Positions 49,451 to 62,925 are shown, numbered from the stretch's first letter. The stretch is DNA of 64,000 nt from Rebecca billardiae RCC1528 (GCA_965240325.2 OZ251243.1:868001-932000), one strand, 5' to 3'. Translations and numbers: made by a program. The notes: generated from the sequence alone by a model not told the origin.

Positions 49451-51564
49451 TCACTCTCCGCCTGCGCGACCGTCGTCGTCGAGCGCAGGGAGCGTCGCCC
49501 ACATCCTGTGCACGCGGTCCGCGACCACGTCGTGGACGGCGAGCGTCGTCGACGATAGCAGCCACGAGAAGGAATGGCGGCCGCCAGGGACGACGAGCAG
49601 CCCGGTCAGGCGCTCGGCCGCGACATCGCCGTCGGCCGCGGCCGCGGTGCCGCGCGCAGCCTCGCGCGCTTGCGCGCGGGACGCGGCGCGCTGCAGCTCG
49701 ACGATGCGCTCGACGTAATGGCGCGAGCTCTCGATGGGCACGATGGAGTCAAGGTCGCCGTGGACGACGAGCGTCGGTGGCGGCGGCGGCATGCTCGGGG
49801 CAGCTCGCGCGGGGGGCTCGTCGCGTGCCGCGAGGGCGGGCGGCGCGAGGTCGCTCTCAGGTAAGCTGTCGCTCCGCGCGCCGGCCGCGTCCGCCCCCCG
49901 CGCGCGCAGCAGCGGCCGGGTGGCATCCTCCGAGCCCGGCGCGTAGTGGCCGAGTCTGTGTGCGCCGTCAGTGCCGCGCGCGCCGCGCTCATGCGCTGGC
50001 AGCTCGCCGCGTCGCTCGGCGCAGGCATCGGCGAGCTGCAGGAGAGGACATGCCTCGCGCCAGCGCTCGGCTGCATCCGCGCCCGCCACTGCCTGCCTGC
50101 CCTCGCTGCTCCCGCGCGGTGCGCCGCGCGCCGCACCGCGCGTGCGCCCGGCCCCAGAGCCGCCCTCGGCCGGTGCCGCCGCCTCGTGCTCACGGAGCAC
50201 GCACGCGCCAAAGAAGGTGCTGAGCAGCGAGCGCCCGCCGCGCACGGCGCGCAGCGGGCCGCACGCAAGCCAGCGCGGCAGCCCCGCGCGCGGCACCAGC
50301 CACGTGGGCACGGCGAGATGCAATCCCAGCGAGTCTGAAACATCCACCGCCGGGTAGAATGGGACGGAGCCCGCGAGCTGCGGGTACGGGCGGGACAGCG
50401 GGGACGGTTGGCGTGCGTGCTCGGCTCGTGCGCCGGCTGCCGCGACACGCCGCTCGAGCAGGCTGATGAGGTGCCCGCCCGCCGAGGCGCCCATCAAGAG
50501 GACGGGGCTGAGTCGCGAGGTATCGCCATCCGATGGCGCATGCTCTGTGGGCGCCGCCGCCGTCGCCGTGGCAGCCGCAGGCAGCGCTCCTGCCCTCGCA
50601 GGCTCGTCCTCATCGCCGTCGGCGCCCGCCGCGCCGGCCCGTGCTGCCGGCCGCGCGCCGCCGCGAACGCCATACCGCCACGCGTTCGCGCCGACGAACC
50701 TGAGCGCCGCGTCGCAGTCGTCGAGGCAGGCCGGGAACGGTGCCTGCCACGCGAACCGATACGAGACGGAGAAGACGACGCAGCCCTCCGCCGCCAGCCT
50801 GTGCAGCAACGCAGTGTCGGCATGCCAGTACCTGCGGCACAGCCGCAGCGCGCGAGGGGCGGTGCCGGCGCGCACGCGCGCGACGCGGGTGTGCGCGAGT
50901 GAGGCCGGCGCAACAGCCGCACGCACCGCTTCTGCGCGGCTGGGCGCCAGCATCACACCCGACGCGCGCAGCCGCTCGCACCGCTTCGCGCCGGCGCGTG
51001 CGCTCACCTGTGCCCCATGTTCCACGCCCCGCCGTGCGCATACAGCACCGCCGGTCTGTCGGCGGCGGCCGCGGCGTGCTCGGGCGCGTGCCACACGTCG
51101 AGGCGGCAGTGGCGCGACGGGGCGGCGCCAGCCGGGTAGTACTCGACGCCTCGGTCCACGCGCACGCGCGCCGCCGACGCTCGAAGCCGCGGCAGCGAGA
51201 GTGCGAGACCACATGCAGGCGAGATCGGAAAAACGCGCATGCCGAGCGGCAGGGACGGAGGCCACGCGGCGCGCGCGCGGTGCGCGAGTCCCGCCTGCTC
51301 GAGAACGCATCGCGGCGCCCGGCGGTACCGCATCCCAGTCGCCACGTGCGCGGCGCACGCGGCGGCCGCGAGCGCCGCCGAGAGCGCGCCGTCGTGCAAC
51401 TGCAGTGGCAGTTGACCGAGGTGCAGCAGCGCGAGCGAGAGCGGGAACGCGCGAGGGATGCCGAGGAGCGCCTCGTACGCGGGCAGCTGACCGAGCGGGG
51501 GCTTCAGGCGCACGTGCACCAGCACGCCTGCCAGTAGCGAGCCAGCGTTGACGGCCTCAAGCAT
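49451..51564 (-). CDS. Alpha/beta hydrolase (HSL/carboxylesterase type), membrane-associated
   Basis: Exons 51008-51564 and 49451-50831 give 645 aa; the 176-nt intron runs GTGAGC...CCGCAG, the only GTGAG donor in the window. The oxyanion motif HGGAW is at residues 177-181, the nucleophile elbow GASAGG has its Ser near residue 301, and HGDLDSIVP and GGRHSF supply the acid and His. The N-terminal ~90 residues are hydrophobic (ALSAALAAAACAAHVATG), suggesting membrane association. Ala/Arg/Gly-rich inserts between the core strands make it longer than typical members. The substrate is unknown. It is divergent from the ABC1K gene with 179 bp between starts. Confidence 0.82.
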
Positions 51565-51743
51565 GCCCTGCCACCTTAGCGCGGGGCCGCGGCCGCCATC
51601 GTCCTAGACCGTGAAGGAGGTGAGCGGGAGCGTTGGCGGAGCCAGCGCGCGGGAGCCAGGTCGAAAGCGGAATCTGCTGGCAATCTGCGCCACCGGTGGT
51701 CACTCATCACGGCGCACCCGGCGCGCTGCGTGGGGCAGGCACG

Positions 51744-53650
51744 ATGCGCAGGCTTGTGCTCGCGCTCGCGCTCGCCTCGGCGGCGGCGCACACGGTGCTG
51801 AGCACAAACACCGCGCCGCTCCCGCCGACGCCGCGCGACGTCGCGCTGCGCCGGATCGCCGCGATGCGGCACGCGTCGACGATGACGCGCACTGATGTCG
51901 AGCCCGACCCGGCGGGCCGCACGTCGGATCAGGACGACGGCGACATCGACTACCCGGGCCCGCTCTCCGCGCCCCAGCGCCTCGCGCGCGCGGCCACCTT
52001 CTGGTCCCGCGCCCTCCCCGTCGTCTTCTCGTACTTGCGGCTGCAGACCGCCTTCAACATTCGCGAGCAGATCTTGGGCCAGTGCCTCGAAGACGAGGAG
52101 TGCGAGGTGCAGTGGGAGCAGACGCACGAGGCGGGCGCGGCGACGCTCAAGGAGGCCATCGAGCTGCTCAAGGGCTTCTACGGTGCGAGCCGCGTGCGCC
52201 GAGCGCGCCGCGGCGCCGTTGGCGCGCGCGCTCGCGCTCACGCGCGCGCACGCGCGCGCGCACCCCTCCTACCGCGCGCGCGACCGCAGTCAAGACGGGC
52301 CAGATCATCGCGGCGCGCGTCGACCTGTTCCCGCGGCAGTACACCGACGCGCTCTCGGGCCTCACCGACTACCTCGACCCGATGCCCGCCTCGCTCGTCC
52401 GGCGCGTGATCGAGCAGGAGCTGCTGAATGAGGGCGAGGCGTTCGCTGACGTGTTCGCTGAGTTTGACGCGGAGCCTCTCGGCGCCGCGTCGATCGCGCA
52501 GGTGCACCGCGCGCGGCTCACGGCGGAGTACGGCGGCGGCGAGGTGGCGGTGAAGGTGCAGCGCCCCGCGATCGAGCCCAAGCTGATGGGCGACATCCAG
52601 AACCTGAAGGCGCTGGCCAAGGGCGTGCGCAACATCAAGTCGGTACCCATCGATTACTATGTCGTCTTCTCCGAGCTCGAGAAGCAGCTCGCCGACGAGT
52701 TCGACTTCGTGAAGGAGGCGGCGGCGATGGAGCGCATCGGCCGCGCGCTCGCGACCGCGTCGGACGGCTCGCCCCGCGCGCCGCCGCTGCGCACGCCGCT
52801 GCCCGTCCCCTCGCTCGTCACGCGGCGCGTGCTGGTGATGGACTACATGGACGGCGTGCCGCTCTCGCGCGCGCGCGCCGAGATGGAGAAGAGAGGCGTC
52901 GACCCGGACGGGCCCGAGTCGAGGCTGTTCGCGCAGAAGCTGCTGCGCGCGCTGACCGACGCGTTCGGCCGCTCGATCCTCGAGACCGGCTTCTTCCACG
53001 CCGACCCGCACGCGGGCAACATCTTCGTGATGGCGGACGGCAGCATCGGGCTGATTGACTTTGGCCAGGTGAAGCAAATCTCGGGCCGATCTCGCGAGAC
53101 GCTGGCCAAGGTGATCCGCGCGCTGGCCGACCGCAAGTCGGACGACGACCCGGCCGAGCTGCGCCGGATCGGCGCGCTCGCGCTCGAGCTCGGCGTCAAG
53201 CTCAAGCCCGACGCGCGGCCCGAGGGCCCGGCCGCCACCGCCATGTGGCTCTTTGACGGCTCGGTCGAGCGGCTGCCGGGCGGGTATGACATGGGCGAGC
53301 TCTCGCCCAACTCGCCGGTCAAGGAGCTCGAGTCGTTCCCGCAGGAGCTCGTGCTGGTCGGCCGCGCGACGGTGCTGATCAAGGGGATCGCGGCGCGGCT
53401 GGGCGTGAAGTGGTCGCTCGCGCAGGAGTGGGCGCCGACCGCACGCCGCGTGCTGGACGAGCGCGGCGGCGCGCGCTCGGCCGGCGACCGGCTGCGCTTC
53501 CGCGCGGTGCTGCGCACGCTCCGCGCGTGGGCGAGTGGCAAGGCGGACGCGACCGCGCGCACGCTGCCTGCGCCCGCGCGCAAGCGCCTCGCCGCGTTCG
53601 CCGTGCGCATGCAGGAGCGGCGTGAACGCCGCCGCAGCCGCCGCCGGTGA
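51744..53650 (+). CDS. ABC1/UbiB family atypical kinase, probably plastid
   Basis: Exons 51744-52182 and 52290-53650 give 599 aa; the 107-nt intron (GTGCGA...CCGCAG) splits the codon just before the KTGQ motif. Family motifs are KTGQ (148-151), AAASIAQVHRA-type loop (EPLGAASIAQVH), VAVKVQRP with the Ala/Lys pair, HADPHAGNIF and LIDFGQ. UbiB/ADCK/ABC1K proteins have kinase-like folds and support quinone and prenyl-lipid metabolism. The leader MRRLVLALALASAAAHTVLS is a signal peptide, so a plastid ABC1K of the plastoglobule type is likely, by inference. The C-terminus is strongly basic. Confidence 0.9.
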
Positions 53651-53926
53651 GGCCTGGGACCGCAGGCCGCCTGGACCGCGCCCCACGCGCCCCACCTGTG
53701 ACCTGGCCTGGGAGCCGCTGCGGCGCGTCGTGGTGGCCGCTGCGTCGCAGACTCGGCACAGTGTCAGTCTCCCTGAGGTCTGAGCAGGGGTGAGCCACTC
53801 AGCTGAGGACTGGTTAGTGAGGATAGTCGTCGTCTCTGTGACGATCGTCAGTACTCCGAGTGTCGTAATATATATACATTTAGTCCGCTGTGACGACGCC
53901 GCGGTTCAATGATCAGCTACTAATAT
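53651..53926. other. Intergenic region between convergent genes
   Basis: These 276 bp hold CAGTGTCAGT/GACTC-type low-complexity sequence and a short TATATATA run near 53868. No gene is seen. Confidence 0.45.
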
Positions 53927-54934
53927 TCAGCTACGCGGCACTTCACCGCCACTTGCGCGAGTGCCGACCGGGATCGTCTGCTGACTGCGGCGGGATGACA
54001 CCCGCACCGCCGGCCGCACGCTCTGACAGCTCGCTCTGCTGCCCTTCGCCTCCGCGCCAGCCGATTTGAGCGCCCCGGGGGCCGCACAAATGCGCTGCAT
54101 CCAGCTGGGCCGCCTCGTCACCACCGGCACCACGCGCTTGGACGCGTCGGCGCCATCTGCGGCGCTCCGGCCACCGCGGCCCCGGCTGTCCGCGCCGCTG
54201 GAGCCAATGCTGCTGCTGGTGCTGCCGCTCTCGACACTGCTGCTGCTAGCTCTGCTCGCGCGATCCGTGGGCTTCGGCATGCTCGGGGCACGCAAGCGAC
54301 CGAACACGTTGCCAACGCTCTGCAGCGCGTCCGAGAGCAAGGGGCGCACCAGGCCGTCCTCGCGCTGGGTCACCAGCGGCTGTGCGATGGCGCTCGCCGG
54401 CAGCACGCTGGTGTGCAAGCTCGCCGCGCGCACGAGCAGTGCGAGGGCGCTGTCGAGGCCCATGCGCTCCCACTTCGTCTCGCAGATGATGCGCGCCATG
54501 GCCTGGAACTCCTCCGGGGAGACGTTGAGGCCCGATGTGTCGAGCAGGATGCTGAAAGTCGCGAGCTCTGCACGCCGAAGCGCCGCCGCGTTGAGGATCG
54601 CAGCGTCTGCGACGAGCAGCAGCAGGTTGGCGTAGCTGCGGTCGTTGCAGTACTTGTCGGCGAGGACGACGCACGCGGCAAAGTGCAGCTCCGCGCGCTC
54701 CGCAAAGCGCCTCGCCGCCTCGGTCCGGCCGGAGCCCTCGTCGACGCTCGCGACGTGGCGGCCGAGGTACACACACGCCAGCACGAGCGACTCCGCGTTG
54801 ATTCCAGCGGTCCATCGCATGTCTGTCGTCGGGCCGTCGGGCATGACGGCAGCGACGAGTGCTCGCACGCGCTTCTGCACGCGCGGCGTCAACTCCGCGT
54901 ACGCGGCCCTGCGAGAGATCGTCGGGAGGTGCAT
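53927..54934 (-). CDS. Cyclin-like protein (Pho80/PCL type)
   Basis: One exon encodes 335 aa from the ATG at 54934; an upstream in-frame ATG at 55039 would add 35 residues from AT-richer sequence and seems less likely. Residues ~45-155 look like a PHO80-type cyclin box: ESLVLACVYLGRHV, HFAACVVLADKYCNDRSYAN and LNAAALRRAELATFSILLDT, with the Lys-Tyr-x-Asp-Asp-like KYCNDRSYAN core. Pho80-type cyclins pair with Pho85/CDK5-like kinases. The remaining half is Ser/Arg/Ala-rich without domains (SRASSSSVESGSTSSS), probably disordered and a phosphorylation target. Confidence 0.7.
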   Translation of the reverse strand: MHLPTISRRAAYAELTPRVQKRVRALVAAVMPDGPTTDMRWTAGINAESLVLACVYLGRHVASVDEGSGRTEAARRFAERAELHFAACVVLADKYCNDRSYANLLLLVADAAILNAAALRRAELATFSILLDTSGLNVSPEEFQAMARIICETKWERMGLDSALALLVRAASLHTSVLPASAIAQPLVTQREDGLVRPLLSDALQSVGNVFGRLRAPSMPKPTDRASRASSSSVESGSTSSSIGSSGADSRGRGGRSAADGADASKRVVPVVTRRPSWMQRICAAPGALKSAGAEAKGSRASCQSVRPAVRVSSRRSQQTIPVGTRASGGEVPRS

Positions 54935-55039
54935 GGCGGTGTGGTTGACGGCGACTTGGGTGTGATCGTTGGGATTACGCCGTTCCCGCAAACGGCTGAA
55001 CCACAAGGGAACCACGCGAACCATATTCCCCCAGATCAT

Positions 55040-55593
55040 ATTCAATATGATGTGAGATTGGGGATGCGAAACAGTGCGAACGTGCGAACTCTACCCCCAT
55101 ATATCTACTTTATCGATATCGGAACTCCCTCTGTTAAACCAAAGGACAACCACGTGCCCCTGGCCAACAACGGCGAGATCATATCGCAAACCACGATCTC
55201 CGGCGCCATTGGCCGTTACCACTATTGGACGCTCCAGACTAGGGATCACATGATTTTGGTGGAGTGGCCTCTATTATTACCAGAACAGCAGAACACCCGC
55301 GGCCCGCTATCCGAACCGTTTGAGAGTCCCAGACGGTCCCACGACCTTCATAAGAATATACCGTATACATACATGTACTATATATATATATACATGTGTC
55401 TGTATCCCATATTATGGGTATTTGGTGACAAAAACAGCGCAATATTAATACTGATTTCAGATTGTCTCGGAGAGGCGCAAAGCCGCAAAGTATAGTCGTA
55501 CCTATGGGCAAGTGCTTGCTACTGTGTGCACGTTAAAACATAGTAAACTGTATCCACGGGGGTACCAACTGAGCAGGCAAGTTGCAGCTGCCA
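55040..55593. other. Intergenic region between divergent genes
   Basis: This AT-richer region separates the cyclin-like and lectin genes. It holds a palindrome ATCATATT-C-AATATGAT near 55035-55051, a (TA)n run at 55379-55394 and module M copy 3 at 55524-55552. No gene is seen. Confidence 0.5.
55524..55552 (-). repeat. Dispersed module M, copy 3
   Basis: On the minus strand the sequence reads TACAGTTTACTATGTTTTAA then CGTGCACAC, identical to 15820-15848. It lies 42 bp before the lectin gene's first ATG. Confidence 0.65.
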
Positions 55594-55733
55594 ATGCCTG
55601 GCGCAGGGTGGGTTCTCCCGCGGGCAACGATGCGCCCGCGCCCCGCGCGCCCCGCGCGAGCCGGCGCGGATCGGGCGCGCCCGTTACTGATCGCAGCGGC
55701 CGTCGCCATGATCGTACCGACGGTGGCGGCCGC

Positions 55734-55764
<31 letters not shown>

Positions 55765-58488
55765 CCACCGCCGCCGCCACCGCCGCCGCCGCCACCCTTG
55801 CCGCCGGGCCTGCCGCCCTCCCCCCCGCCGCCGCCCACGCCTCCGCAGTCCGAGTGCACGAGCGTGGACGGCGTGGTGCTCTTCGAGCGCCACTGCTACT
55901 TCCACTGGAACGCGAGCCGTCGCACCTGGGCCGACGCGCGCACCGCGTGCATGCGCCTCTTCGCGGGCGGCGACCTTGTCAGCATCCGCTCCGCCGCGGA
56001 GAACACGTTTGTGCACGAGCGATTGGTGCAGCCGGCGGGCGACGGCAGCGGCGCGTGGATCGGCGCGACCGACGGCGGTCTCGAGGGAGACTGGCGCTGG
56101 GTGGACACCTGGGAGCGCCTCGACGACACCTTCTCCCAATGGGCCTCGGGCCAGCCCAATAACAACTTTGGCTGGGCGGGCGGCCAGGTGCGGCGCGCGC
56201 GGCGCGCGCTCGTGCCGCGCGGCGCCGCCTGCCGCGCGGGGCGCCGGGCTCGGCCGTGCGCCCTCGAGCTCGCGCCGGCGCCTCGGCGAGCGACGGCGCG
56301 CGCGCTCACCTCGCGCCCGTGCCCGGCCACCGTCCGCCGCGGCGGCGCCCGCGCTCCTCGCCGCCGCGCGCGCGCCGCGCCCACTGCAGCACTGCGCGGA
56401 GATGGGCGAGCAGTCGTCCGGCGGGCCAGAGCACGGCGACACGAGCTGCTCGTCGCCGCGCTGGTTCGTGTGCAAGGCGGCGTCGACGCAGCCCGCCCCG
56501 CCGCCCTTGCCGCCGCAGCCTCTCCCGCCGCCGCCGCCGCCCGCGCCGCCCAGCTCGCCGCCGCTGCCCCACGGCTGCGAGCCGTTTCCGGATTCTTCCC
56601 CGCGTGTCTTCACTGACGTGCTCGCGGGCTCGGCGTGCACGAACACGGGCTCGAACGACCAGCTGTGGGCGCTGACGCTGCGGCGCGCCGAGTCGGCGCG
56701 CGGCGCGCTGAGCATCGAGTGGGCCTTCTTCCCCTCCAGCTCGGGCAGCTACACGGAGAACAACGGGATCGCGATCAAGATCTTGATCTCGTGGGATGGC
56801 GGCGCGTCTTATGAGTCGGTGCTGGAGCGCGTGTACCCGCCCGGGGCGGGCCTGATGCTCGACGCGATGAACGCGGACTCGGCGGTGTACACGCTGCCGC
56901 GCGAGCGCTGCGGCGCCATCTCAGCCGTCGTGCGCGTCGCGCTCGAGGACCGCGCGAGCTCGAGCCACACCGTGGAGGGCGAGTGCGGCGGATGGAGCGG
57001 CGGCGGGCCGCACTACGACAATCTTGAGGGCGAGCTCGAGATTGCGATCTTCACGCCGCCCTCGCCGCCCTCGCCGCCGGTGTGCGGCGCGGTGGCGATC
57101 GCGCCCGACCCGACGCGCTTCGCCTCCCTCCTCCCCGCCTCGCCCTGCGCGCGCTCCACCTCGGAGGACCGCCTCGAGTGGCTGGAGCTCGGCTCGGGCG
57201 GCGCGCCGGGCGAGGTCGAGGCGCGCTGGGCGTTCGTGCCGTCGACCGCGGGCGCGTGGTCGGAGCACTACGGGATCTCGGTGCGGCTGCTCGTGGCGTA
57301 CGCGGGCGGCGCGTGGCGGGAGCTGCTCGCGCGCACGTACGGCCCCTCCACCCTCAGCTACGACCAGACCAACCACGACGACTTCGCCTTCCGCGTCGAG
57401 CCGGGCGCGTGCGGCGGCGCGGTGGCCGTGCGACTGGCGTTGCAGGACCGCTCGAGCATCGACGACCGCGTGCTGGGCGAGTGCGCGTCGGGCGCGTCGT
57501 CCGGGCACGGGTACGACAACCTGGAGGGCGAGTTTGAGCTGAGCTACTTCGGCCCGCCGCTCCCCGCCAGCCCGCCCTCGCCGCCCACCCCGCCGCCCGT
57601 CGTCGCGTGCGGCGCCTACTCCGAGCTCGGCAGCGCCGACCGGGCGGCCACGTTTGCGAGTACCGCTGGCCTGTGCGACCAGCCCGGCTCGGACCCGGAG
57701 TGGCAGGGGCCGGGGTGGTACCGCTTCGTGGGCGACGCGGGCATGGCGATGCGCGCGAGCGCGCTCGGCTCCACAGCCGTCTGCGGCACCGCCAGCCCCG
57801 GCTGGCTGAGCGGCGGGCACCCGGGTGCAGGTGACGGCGCCGTGTGGCGCGCGGTCTGCTTCGAGGGCGGCGCGGGCGCGTGCGTTTCGTCGGTGCCCGT
57901 GCAGGTGCTGCGCTGCCCGGGCGGGTTCTACCTGTACGAGCTACCCGACGTGCCGGCGTGCGAGCAGCGGTACTGCGGCGACGGCGCGAGCGTGCAGCCG
58001 CCCTCGCCGCCCGCGCCGCCCTCGCCGCCCGCACTCCCGCCCAGCCCGCCCGCGCCGCCCGCCCGCGCCGAGTGCGAGCCCGGGGGCCACGTGGTGCTCA
58101 CCGACGCCGCCCGCTCGGCCGGGCAGCGCTCCGAGGGCGGGAGCGGGTGCGACCAGCTCGGCTCGGGGTACGACGCGTACTACGACGAGAACCTCGGCTG
58201 GGAGGGCGCGGGCTGGTACCGCTTCAGCGGGCAGGCCGGCAGCGCGCTCGCGACGTCCGTTCCGGCCGCCGACACGTGCGGCGCCGCGGCCGGCGGCTGG
58301 CTCGACGGCACTCACCCGTCGGTGGCCGACGGGATCGTCGACCGGACGGTGTGCTTCCACCACGACGGGGACGCGTGCTTCTACTCGACGCCCGTCCGCG
58401 TGCTCACCTGCGCCGAGGGCTTCCCCCTCTACGAGCTGCCCGAGGCGCCGGCGTGCGACCTGCGCTACTGCGGCGATGGCGACGCGCG

Positions 58489-58523
<35 letters not shown>

Positions 58524-60990
58524 TCGTCGGCCCACCGGCAAGCCCGCCGCCGCCGTTCCCGCCGCCGTCGCCGCCACCGCCGCCGCGGCTCGCGTGCGAC
58601 GCCGTGCCCGACCACCACACGCTCGATCGCAAGTGCTTCGTCGCGTACGACGAGCCACTGACCTGGGCCGACGCGCGCGCGGCGTGCCAGGCGCGCATCG
58701 CCGGCGGCGATCTCGCCGTGATCTCGTCGTCGTCCGAGAACGGCTTCGTCTTCTCCGTCGTGCTCGCCGGCGTGGACCTGAGCCCGGGCGGCGCGTGGCT
58801 GGGCGCGACCGACATGGACTCGGAGGGCTACTTCTTCTGGCTCGACGGGCAGCGCGTCGACACCTCCTTCTCCACGTGGGCGTCGGGCGAGCCGAACGAC
58901 TACGGCGCGGGCGAGGACTGCGTGCTGATTGGCTCAGGCGGCTCGAGCCAGCACAACGACATGGCGTGCGGCGCGGAGCTGCCGTTCGTGTGCGCGGCGG
59001 CGCTCGCGCTGCCGTTCGAGCCGCCGCCGTCGCCGAGCACGCCGCCGCCGCCGAGCACGCCGCCGCCGCCGCCGGCCGTCCCGCCGCCGCCGCTCGCACT
59101 GTGCACCGAGCTCGAGGGGTCGGTGCGGCACAACGAGCGCTGCTGGCTGCGTGTCGGCGCGCGGCTCAACTGGGCGGCTGCGCGCGCGTACTGCCTGCGC
59201 GCGTTCGTGGGCGGCGACCTGGTGAAGCTCGAGTCGATCGAGGAGAACGACTGGCTGTGGGAGACGATCGTCCAGCCCGCAGCCGACGGCGGCGCGTGGC
59301 TCGGACTCACCGACGGCGGCACCGAGGGCGACTGGCGCTGGATCCGGGATTGGAGCAAGCTCGACGCCGACTTCGCGCGGAACCGCTGGAGCGGCTCGGA
59401 GCCGAGCAACGGGGGCGACGCGGAGCACTGCGCCGAGCTCGGCGACTGGACGGGCGACAAGCACTGGAACGATCGCACGTGCAACGGCGAGCTCCCGTTC
59501 GTCTGCCAGGCGGCCATCACGACGCCGCGGCCGCCGCCGAGCCCGCCGAGCCCGCCGACGCCGCCGAGCCCGCCGTCGCCGCCGCCGAGCCCGGACTGCA
59601 CGCTGGTGAGCGGCGTGGTGCAGCGCGAGGACGGCGCGTGCTACGTGCTCTACGACGAGGCGCTGCCGTGGGCGGAGGCGCGCGCCGCGTGCCGCGCGCG
59701 CATGCTCTCCGGCGACCTCGTCTCGATCAAGTCGGCCGAGGAGAACGCATGGATCTTCACCGAGCTCGTGCAGCCGGCCAGCCCGCCGGGCGGAACTGTT
59801 TGGATCGGCGCAAACGACCTCGAGGACGAGGGCGTGTGGCGCTGGGCGGACGGCAGCGCGCTCGAGGACACGTTCTCGCGGTGGCGCTCGGGCCAGCCGA
59901 ACAACCACGACCGCGGGCAGGACTGCGCCGAGATGGGATCGAGCGGAGACGAGTTCCACAGCGACGAGGAGTGTTCTGAGCTGAAAGCGTTTGTGTGCAA
60001 GGCGGTGACGACGCTGCCGCGCCCGCCGCCCTCGCCGCCGTCCTCGCCGCCCTCGCCGCCGCGCCCGCCCTCGCCGCCGGCGCAGCTGGTCGCGCTGTTC
60101 ATCCGCGCGGACAACTACCCATCCGACACCACCTGGCAGCTGTACGATCTCGCCGATCTCGGCGGCGGCGCGCTGCAGAGCGGCGGGCTGACCGGCGTGG
60201 GCGGCGGCGGCACGCGCGATTGGGCGCTCGCGCTGCGCGAGGGTGTGTACCGGCTGATCGTGCGCGACAGCTACGGCGACGGGCTGTGCTGCGGCGAGGG
60301 CGACGGCCGGTGGGAGCTGCGCGTCGCCGGCGAGGTCGTCGGCAGCGGCGCCCAGTTCACGCGCGAGGACGTCGTCGACTTTGCGGTCGGCCGCGCGCCG
60401 CCGCCGCCGCCCGCGCCGCCGTCGGCGCCGCCGCCGCTGCCCTCGCCGCCGCCCGCGCCGCACAGCCCGCCGCTGCCGCCGCGCGCGCCGCCGCCGCCCT
60501 CGCCGCCGCCCAAGCTGCCGATGCCGCCACCCTCGCCGCCCGGCCAGGTCCTCACCATCTCGATCACCGCCGACGACTACCCAGAGGAGAGCGCGTGGCG
60601 CGTGTTCAGGAGGCCAGACCTTGAGACTCCGCTCGCGTTTGGCGCACCCGATGGCAGCGGCAGCTACTACGGCGCCGGCGGCGCCGAGGCGCAGGAGTGG
60701 ACGGTGGCGCTGCCGGTCGGGCTGTACACGTTCGAGCTGTCTGACTCGTGCGCGCAGCGCCGCGCGCGACCGCGCCCGCTCGCGCCGCGCGCGCCGCTCG
60801 CCGCCGCTCACCCGCGCCGCGTGCGCCGCCTCGGCGCGCCCGCGCCGCGGCGCCGCGCAGCTATGGTGACGGCATCTGCTGCTGCTGCGGCGACGGCGGG
60901 TACGAGCTGCTGCTCGACGGCGTTGCCTTCTACACGTCCGACGGCGTGTTCCGCTACAAGCAGCGGGTGCAGTTCTCCGTCGGCACGGCG

Positions 60991-61025
<35 letters not shown>

Positions 61026-62925
61026 CGACCCGCCGCCGCCGCCCTCGCCCCTCACACCAGAGTGTGAGGCGTTGGCCGGCTCCATCGTCCGCGGCGGCTC
61101 GTGCTACCTGCTCGGCGGCAGCGCGCGCTCGTGGGCGCAGGCGCGCGAGTACTGCGCCGGGCTGATGCGAGACGCGGACCTGCCCACCGTCGAGACGTCG
61201 GACGAGAACCAATGGCTGTGGGACACGTTTGGCGAGGCGGCGGGCGGGCTCTGGCTTGGCGCGACCGACCAGAATTCGGAGGGCGTGTGGGAGTGGGCGC
61301 GGGACGGCATGCCGCTCTTCTTCGGCTTCGAGGGCTGGGCGCCGACCGAGCCGAACAACAACGGGTACTACGGCGAGGACTGCGCCGAGATGGGAGGGAA
61401 CACGGGCGCGCCGACCTGGAACGACGAGGCCTGCAGCGCCAGCCTGCCGTTCGTGTGCGAGGCGCGCTCGTCAGAGCCGAAGCCACCGCCCGCGCCGCCC
61501 GCGCCGCCGCCCACGCCGCCCGCGCCGCCGCCCCGCTCGCCGCCGCCCATGCCGCCGCCGAGCCCGCCGCCGAGCCCGCCGCCGCCCTCGCCGCCGCCGC
61601 CCGCGCCGCCGCCCTCGCCGCCGCCCAGCTCGCCACCCTCGCCGCCGCCCGCGCCGCCGCCCGCGCCGCCGCCCTCGCCGCCGCCCGCGTCGCCGCCCTC
61701 GCCGCCGCCCGCGCCGCCGCCCTCGCCGCCGCCCGCGCCGCCGCCGCCGCTGCCGCCGCCCTCGCCGCCGCCCTCGCCGCCGCCGCCCTCGCCGCCGCCG
61801 CCCTCCTCCTCCATCGTCGCGCTCATCCCGCGCGAGGACCTCTTCGACCCCGCGGGCGGCGAGCTTCTCATCATCCAGGGCACGCACTTTGGCGACACGA
61901 CGTGCGACCCGCCGTGCGCCGAGCTGAGCATCCGGATCGGCGCCGAGCTGTGCCTGGAGCCCGGCCGGCTGACGGCGGAGTACGCCTGGTGCACGACGCC
62001 GCCGTCGACGGACGACGGCACGGGCAGCCAGCTCGAGCTCGTCGTCACGCGCGCCGACGGCGTCGAGGCGTCCTACCCGAGCGGCTTCAAGTACCGCGCG
62101 CTGTGCCGCGCGGGCGAGCGCCTGCTGGGCCGGCTGTGCGAGCCGTGCCCGATCGGGACGTACCGGCTCGCCTCGTCGGAGGACGAGGAGTCGTGCCTCT
62201 CGTGCAAGGACAACCGGCTGCTCGACCCGGTGATGATCACGCGCGAGCCCGGCGCCAAGTCCGCCGACGAGTGCGTGTGCCCGCAGGGCATGTACGAGCG
62301 AGCGCTCGGCGGCGGCGTGCGCGGCTGCTTCGGGTGCAACTCGTCGACGTCATGCGAGACTGAGGGGACGACGGTGCAGAGCATCGAGGTGCGCTCGGGC
62401 TTCTGGCGCGCGGGCCGCGAGACGACCGACATCCGGCGCTGCCCGCGCGGCTCGCGCGCGTGCGTCGGCGGCAACGAGGCCACCAACGAGGTGGAGGGCT
62501 CGCTGTGCGCGCCGCACCGCACCGGCGCATACTGCGACGCTTGCGCAAAGCATTACTACGTCGGCGACGGCGGCGACTGCGTGCGCTGCCCCGTGCCCTC
62601 GCCGAGCGCGCGGGTCGCCGGGGTCGCCGCGCCGCTCGCCAGCGTCTGCCTCCTCATCCTGCTCTGGCACACGCGCGCGTACAAGGCGCTCGGCGCCGCG
62701 GGCGGCTCGGACGGCGTCTCGTCGGCCAAGAGGCTGCTCGGGGAGTTTATCACGCCCGGAGCGATCGCGTCTGCCAAGGTGGCCTTCCGCGCGACGCTGG
62801 CGTTCCTGCAGCTCGTGCTGCTCGTCTCGCGCGTGTACTCGGTCACGCTGCCCGCCAACTTTGAGGCGGTGCTCGAGCGCTTCCGATTCCTCTCGCTGGA
62901 CAAGCTGGTGTGTGCGTGCGTGTGC

